Shown: one piece after another, positions 31,744 through 33,857 of the stretch
Position numbering within the stretch: the stretch's first letter is position 1
Layout of the letters: each line of letters begins with the position of its first letter
From: Kiritimatiellaeota bacterium B1221
Lineage (GTDB): Bacteria; Verrucomicrobiota; Kiritimatiellia; SS1-B-03-39; UBA6053
NCBI GenBank assembly: GCA_029269125.1
Contig: JARHXX010000039.1
Coordinates: 1 to 33,857 of the forward strand
Direction: 5' to 3'
DNA: 33,857 bases
Translations under genes and position numbers: made by a program
Notes under the pieces: generated by a model
Told to the model about the DNA's origin: nothing
The model's database searches: none
Seen by the model: the letters and a program-made list of their open reading frames with translations, nothing else

Positions 31744-32411
31744 ATTATTCTACGCAACCGACTAAGGATCAACAACGCACCGGCAATATTCACCAGCATC
31801 AGGGTGCCGGGTTCAGGAACTGCCACAACCTGCAGGGCATTTACGAATGCCGTGTGACCCGAAAACGGCGTTGCGGTCAATACAATCTCTCCCGAGATGG
31901 GCGAAACGGCAGACCAATTCAGGAGCGTGCGATTGGTAAATGAAGAAGCAATATTGATGTCGGTACTGGAAACTTCATCCATGGTGGTGGCCCCCTGAAC
32001 CGTATAAGTCCCCACCCGGTTTGTCCCCCCTCTGCGCGCGGCCACCACGGACACATCATAGGTCAAAGCATCATTCAACCCCGTCAAGGTAATAGAAAAG
32101 GGGGTCAAATTATTCCAAATATAATCTGAGGTTACATTCGCATCTACCCAATCCTTGTCTGCTCCCCAATCACCCTGATCCGTCGTGGATAGCGTATGAC
32201 CGCTAAGTTCAAGACCGATGCCGGTGGCCACAGAGCCATCCGCATAGCTCAACCCGCCCGTTGCCACATCCGCTTCGATATCCGAATTCCAGGTTCCTCC
32301 CAAAGTGGGAGCACTCGCTGAGTTGCCAAAATCCAACAACAATACACTCGCGGAGGTCTGAAGGCAGACAGCCATGAACAGCACCGATAACATCACATTT
32401 TTCATTTTCAT
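31740..32411 (-). CDS. PEP-CTERM sorting-domain protein (second)
   Basis: A protein of about 223 aa with a signal peptide (KMKNVMLSVLFMAVCLQTSA), a beta-rich body with repeated Gly/Asn/Thr segments (SITLTGLNDALTYDVSVVAA), and a clear sorting tail VAVPEPGTLMLVNIAGALL ending in basic residues (LSRLRRII). The body resembles PEP-CTERM proteins of unknown function. The longer open frame to 32510 reads through the divergent regulatory region. ATG 32411 (GGAG 4 nt upstream) or ATG 32405 (GGAG 10 nt upstream) is likely. It is followed with ATGA overlap by the M14 peptidase and is divergent from the XylR-like regulator. Confidence 0.85.
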   Translation of the reverse strand: MKMKNVMLSVLFMAVCLQTSASVLLLDFGNSASAPTLGGTWNSDIEADVATGGLSYADGSVATGIGLELSGHTLSTTDQGDWGADKDWVDANVTSDYIWNNLTPFSITLTGLNDALTYDVSVVAARRGGTNRVGTYTVQGATTMDEVSSTDINIASSFTNRTLLNWSAVSPISGEIVLTATPFSGHTAFVNALQVVAVPEPGTLMLVNIAGALLILSRLRRII

Positions 32412-32505
32412 ACATCTCCAATACCAAAGATTTAAGTTACACCATCCGCACCCCGGCGTGCATGTTTTCACCCTATCAGAAACCAAAGCCCGATGCTTTC
32501 GTTTG

Positions 32506-32524
32506 AACATAAAGATTTTATGTT
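32506..32524. promoter_or_regulatory. Palindromic operator candidate for the XylR-type regulator
   Basis: AACATAAA-GAT-TTTATGTT is a perfect 8-bp inverted repeat with a 3-bp spacer, in the 164-bp gap between the PEP-CTERM gene and the regulator. TTGACG (32541-32546) and TAGAGT (32564-32569) 17 bp apart form a plausible regulator promoter, which would start transcription essentially at its ATG 32576. Confidence 0.5.
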
Positions 32525-32575
32525 AAAACGCAGACATTCATTGACGGGATCTCTTCAGACGGATAGAGTTCAAAC

Positions 32576-33748
32576 ATGCCCCTTTCATTCAATCCTGACC
32601 ATCAGCATATTGGACTCATCGGTCTTCACCCTGATGGTTATGCCCGCTGGATTCTGGAAGGTTTTTTGGCTTTTACAGATAAACAGCCCCACTGGCAGTT
32701 GATGCACGAACCGCACTGTGACCTTGATCACCTCGAAAATCTGCTCACCCACTTTCAACCCGATGCACTCCTCTGCGAAAGTAAAGACCCCGAGATCATC
32801 CGCCGCTTATCCGCCTGGGGGAAACCCGTGGTGTATGTCGCCAGCAATATCCCCCGGTCTTTGGCAAAAAACCTCCACCGCGTTCGCGCAGATAATCATG
32901 CCGTCGGTGCATTGGCTTTTTCATATCTCAGAGAAAAAGGCTTCACCCGCTTTCTCTTCGCCGGCACCTCCAATCATCCCTTTTCCGATGTCCGTCTTCA
33001 AGGATACCGGCAAAGCGCTGAAGCCGCAGGCTATCCCGTTAAATGTATCGAAATGTCCTCCCCCGATCGGGTAGAGTCCCTGTTAGCATCAGCTTTGGGA
33101 TCCGACCCCCGGCCGGCCGCGCTGTTTGCGGCTCATGACAGCCTGGGACTGACCTTGGTTCGCGCAGCCAATGGCCTTGGCATTCCTATTCCCGAGGCCC
33201 TCGCCATTCTCGGTGTCGATAATCACGCACTGCTCTGCCGCATTTCCCACCCTCACCTTTCCAGTGTGGATCCGGGCACCGACCAGATGGGAATAGTTTG
33301 CGCTGAACGGCTTTATACCCTCCTGCAGGGAGAACCCCTTCCGCCCGCGGAAATTCAAATTCCTCCGGTCAAAGTTGTCACCCGCCGCTCCACCGAAGTG
33401 GTCTCCACCGACAACCCCAACCTCCGCCGGGTATTTGCGCTGATTCGGGAGCGGGGCTGTGAAGACCTCACCTATCAAGAACTGATTTCCGCCTCCCACA
33501 TGTCACGCCGCAGCTTAGAAATCCGCTACAAAGAAGCCTTCGGCTTCACGCTCGGTCAACATATCACCCAGGTTAAAGTAACCAAAGCCAAAGAACTGCT
33601 TGAGCATACCGACATGTACACCCCCGATATTGCCGCCGCCTGTGGCTGGCCCTCCGCATCCCACATGTGCGTAATGTTCAAAAGACATACCGGCCACACC
33701 CCCTCCGATTACCGGCGTAAAAGCCACCGGGACCACATATCCACCTGA
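32576..33748 (+). CDS. XylR-type AraC-family transcriptional regulator
   Basis: A 390-aa regulator joining a LacI/periplasmic-binding-protein-type sugar-sensing domain (about 10-275; features AAHDSLGLTLVRAANGLG and ILGVDNHALLCRISHPHLSS) to a C-terminal AraC HTH domain (about 285-385). The second helix-turn-helix is seen in DIAAACGWPSASHMCVMFKR followed by HTGHTPSDYRR. This is the XylR arrangement that activates pentose or glycan utilisation genes in Proteobacteria and is expanded in Verrucomicrobia. It is divergent from the PEP-CTERM/M14 pair, its presumed target. No clear ribosome site precedes ATG 32576, and a predicted promoter would give a nearly leaderless message. Effector unknown. Confidence 0.92.
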   Translation: MPLSFNPDHQHIGLIGLHPDGYARWILEGFLAFTDKQPHWQLMHEPHCDLDHLENLLTHFQPDALLCESKDPEIIRRLSAWGKPVVYVASNIPRSLAKNLHRVRADNHAVGALAFSYLREKGFTRFLFAGTSNHPFSDVRLQGYRQSAEAAGYPVKCIEMSSPDRVESLLASALGSDPRPAALFAAHDSLGLTLVRAANGLGIPIPEALAILGVDNHALLCRISHPHLSSVDPGTDQMGIVCAERLYTLLQGEPLPPAEIQIPPVKVVTRRSTEVVSTDNPNLRRVFALIRERGCEDLTYQELISASHMSRRSLEIRYKEAFGFTLGQHITQVKVTKAKELLEHTDMYTPDIAAACGWPSASHMCVMFKRHTGHTPSDYRRKSHRDHIST

Positions 33749-33762
33749 AAATCCAAGGCTAG

Positions 33763-33857
33763 AGGGCCCCGGAGGGGTCCGGGCAGTTAGCTTGGGGTCA
33801 GCGACGCAGGAGCGCAGCCCCAAGTAACGCAACAAATCCATATCAGGGCCCCGGAGG
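33763..33857. repeat. 82-bp direct repeat with hairpins, truncated by the window edge
   Basis: AGGGCCCCGGAGG occurs at 33763-33775 and again at 33845-33857, an 82-bp period, so a tandem array probably continues right. The unit holds a GGCCCC-GGA-GGGGTCC stem and a CTTGGGG..CCCCAAG 7-bp stem enclosing a GC-rich loop. It is located just after the XylR-type gene and may act as its terminator on the plus strand, although no T-run follows. Confidence 0.6.

Overview
This 33.9 kb window reads as a chromosomal segment of a heterotrophic, polysaccharide-degrading bacterium of the PVC group, most likely Verrucomicrobiota or Kiritimatiellota. That placement is an inference from the gene mix: a sulfatase, a GH106-like glycosidase, a sialate O-acetylesterase, two PEP-CTERM proteins, a XylR/AraC-type and a LacI-type regulator, a secreted squalene-cyclase-fold protein, and many hairpin-rich intergenic repeats. 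No rRNA or tRNA gene was seen, so the phylum is not proven.

Left part (1-16.8 kb). A 59-bp tandem repeat at the left edge precedes an SLC13/DASS anion:sodium symporter and a cytoplasmic GH106-like glycosidase. Convergent to these is a minus-strand operon of four genes: MacB-type ABC ATPase, double FtsX permease, TonB-dependent receptor, secreted alpha/alpha-toroid protein. Its promoter region carries nested inverted repeats. Upstream on the same strand lies a lipoprotein alpha/beta-hydrolase / YhdH-type oxidoreductase / ModF-like twin-ABC cluster. A consensus CRP-type palindrome separates it from a divergent pair, a class-I glutamine amidotransferase and a sulfatase with no signal peptide.

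Middle part (16.8-24.2 kb). A CDP-alcohol phosphatidyltransferase is followed by six copies of a 141-bp hairpin-rich repeat. They are interrupted exactly between copies three and four by a REP-associated tyrosine transposase (RAYT/Y1) gene. Then comes a housekeeping minus-strand operon, argD-argG-dapA-dapB-folK-yidD (arginine, lysine/diaminopimelate and folate synthesis plus a membrane insertion factor). The argG-dapA junction holds a pair of hairpins.

Right part (24.2-33.9 kb). A sialate O-acetylesterase and a LacI-family regulator are transcribed leftward. A divergent PEP-CTERM gene has a near-consensus promoter with a perfect 14-bp LacI-type operator overlapping its transcription start. 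Next come a diverged repeat with a terminator, the 5' portion of a group II intron inserted beside a hairpin, a small unknown ORF, argB, and a small membrane protein. Last is a second regulatory pair: a XylR/AraC-type regulator divergent from a PEP-CTERM gene that is translationally overlapped (ATGA) with an M14-family zinc carboxypeptidase. The window ends in an 82-bp hairpin-rich direct repeat.

The recurring theme is sugar-responsive regulators placed divergently to surface-anchored (PEP-CTERM) proteins and degradative enzymes, plus an unusual load of structured repeats.
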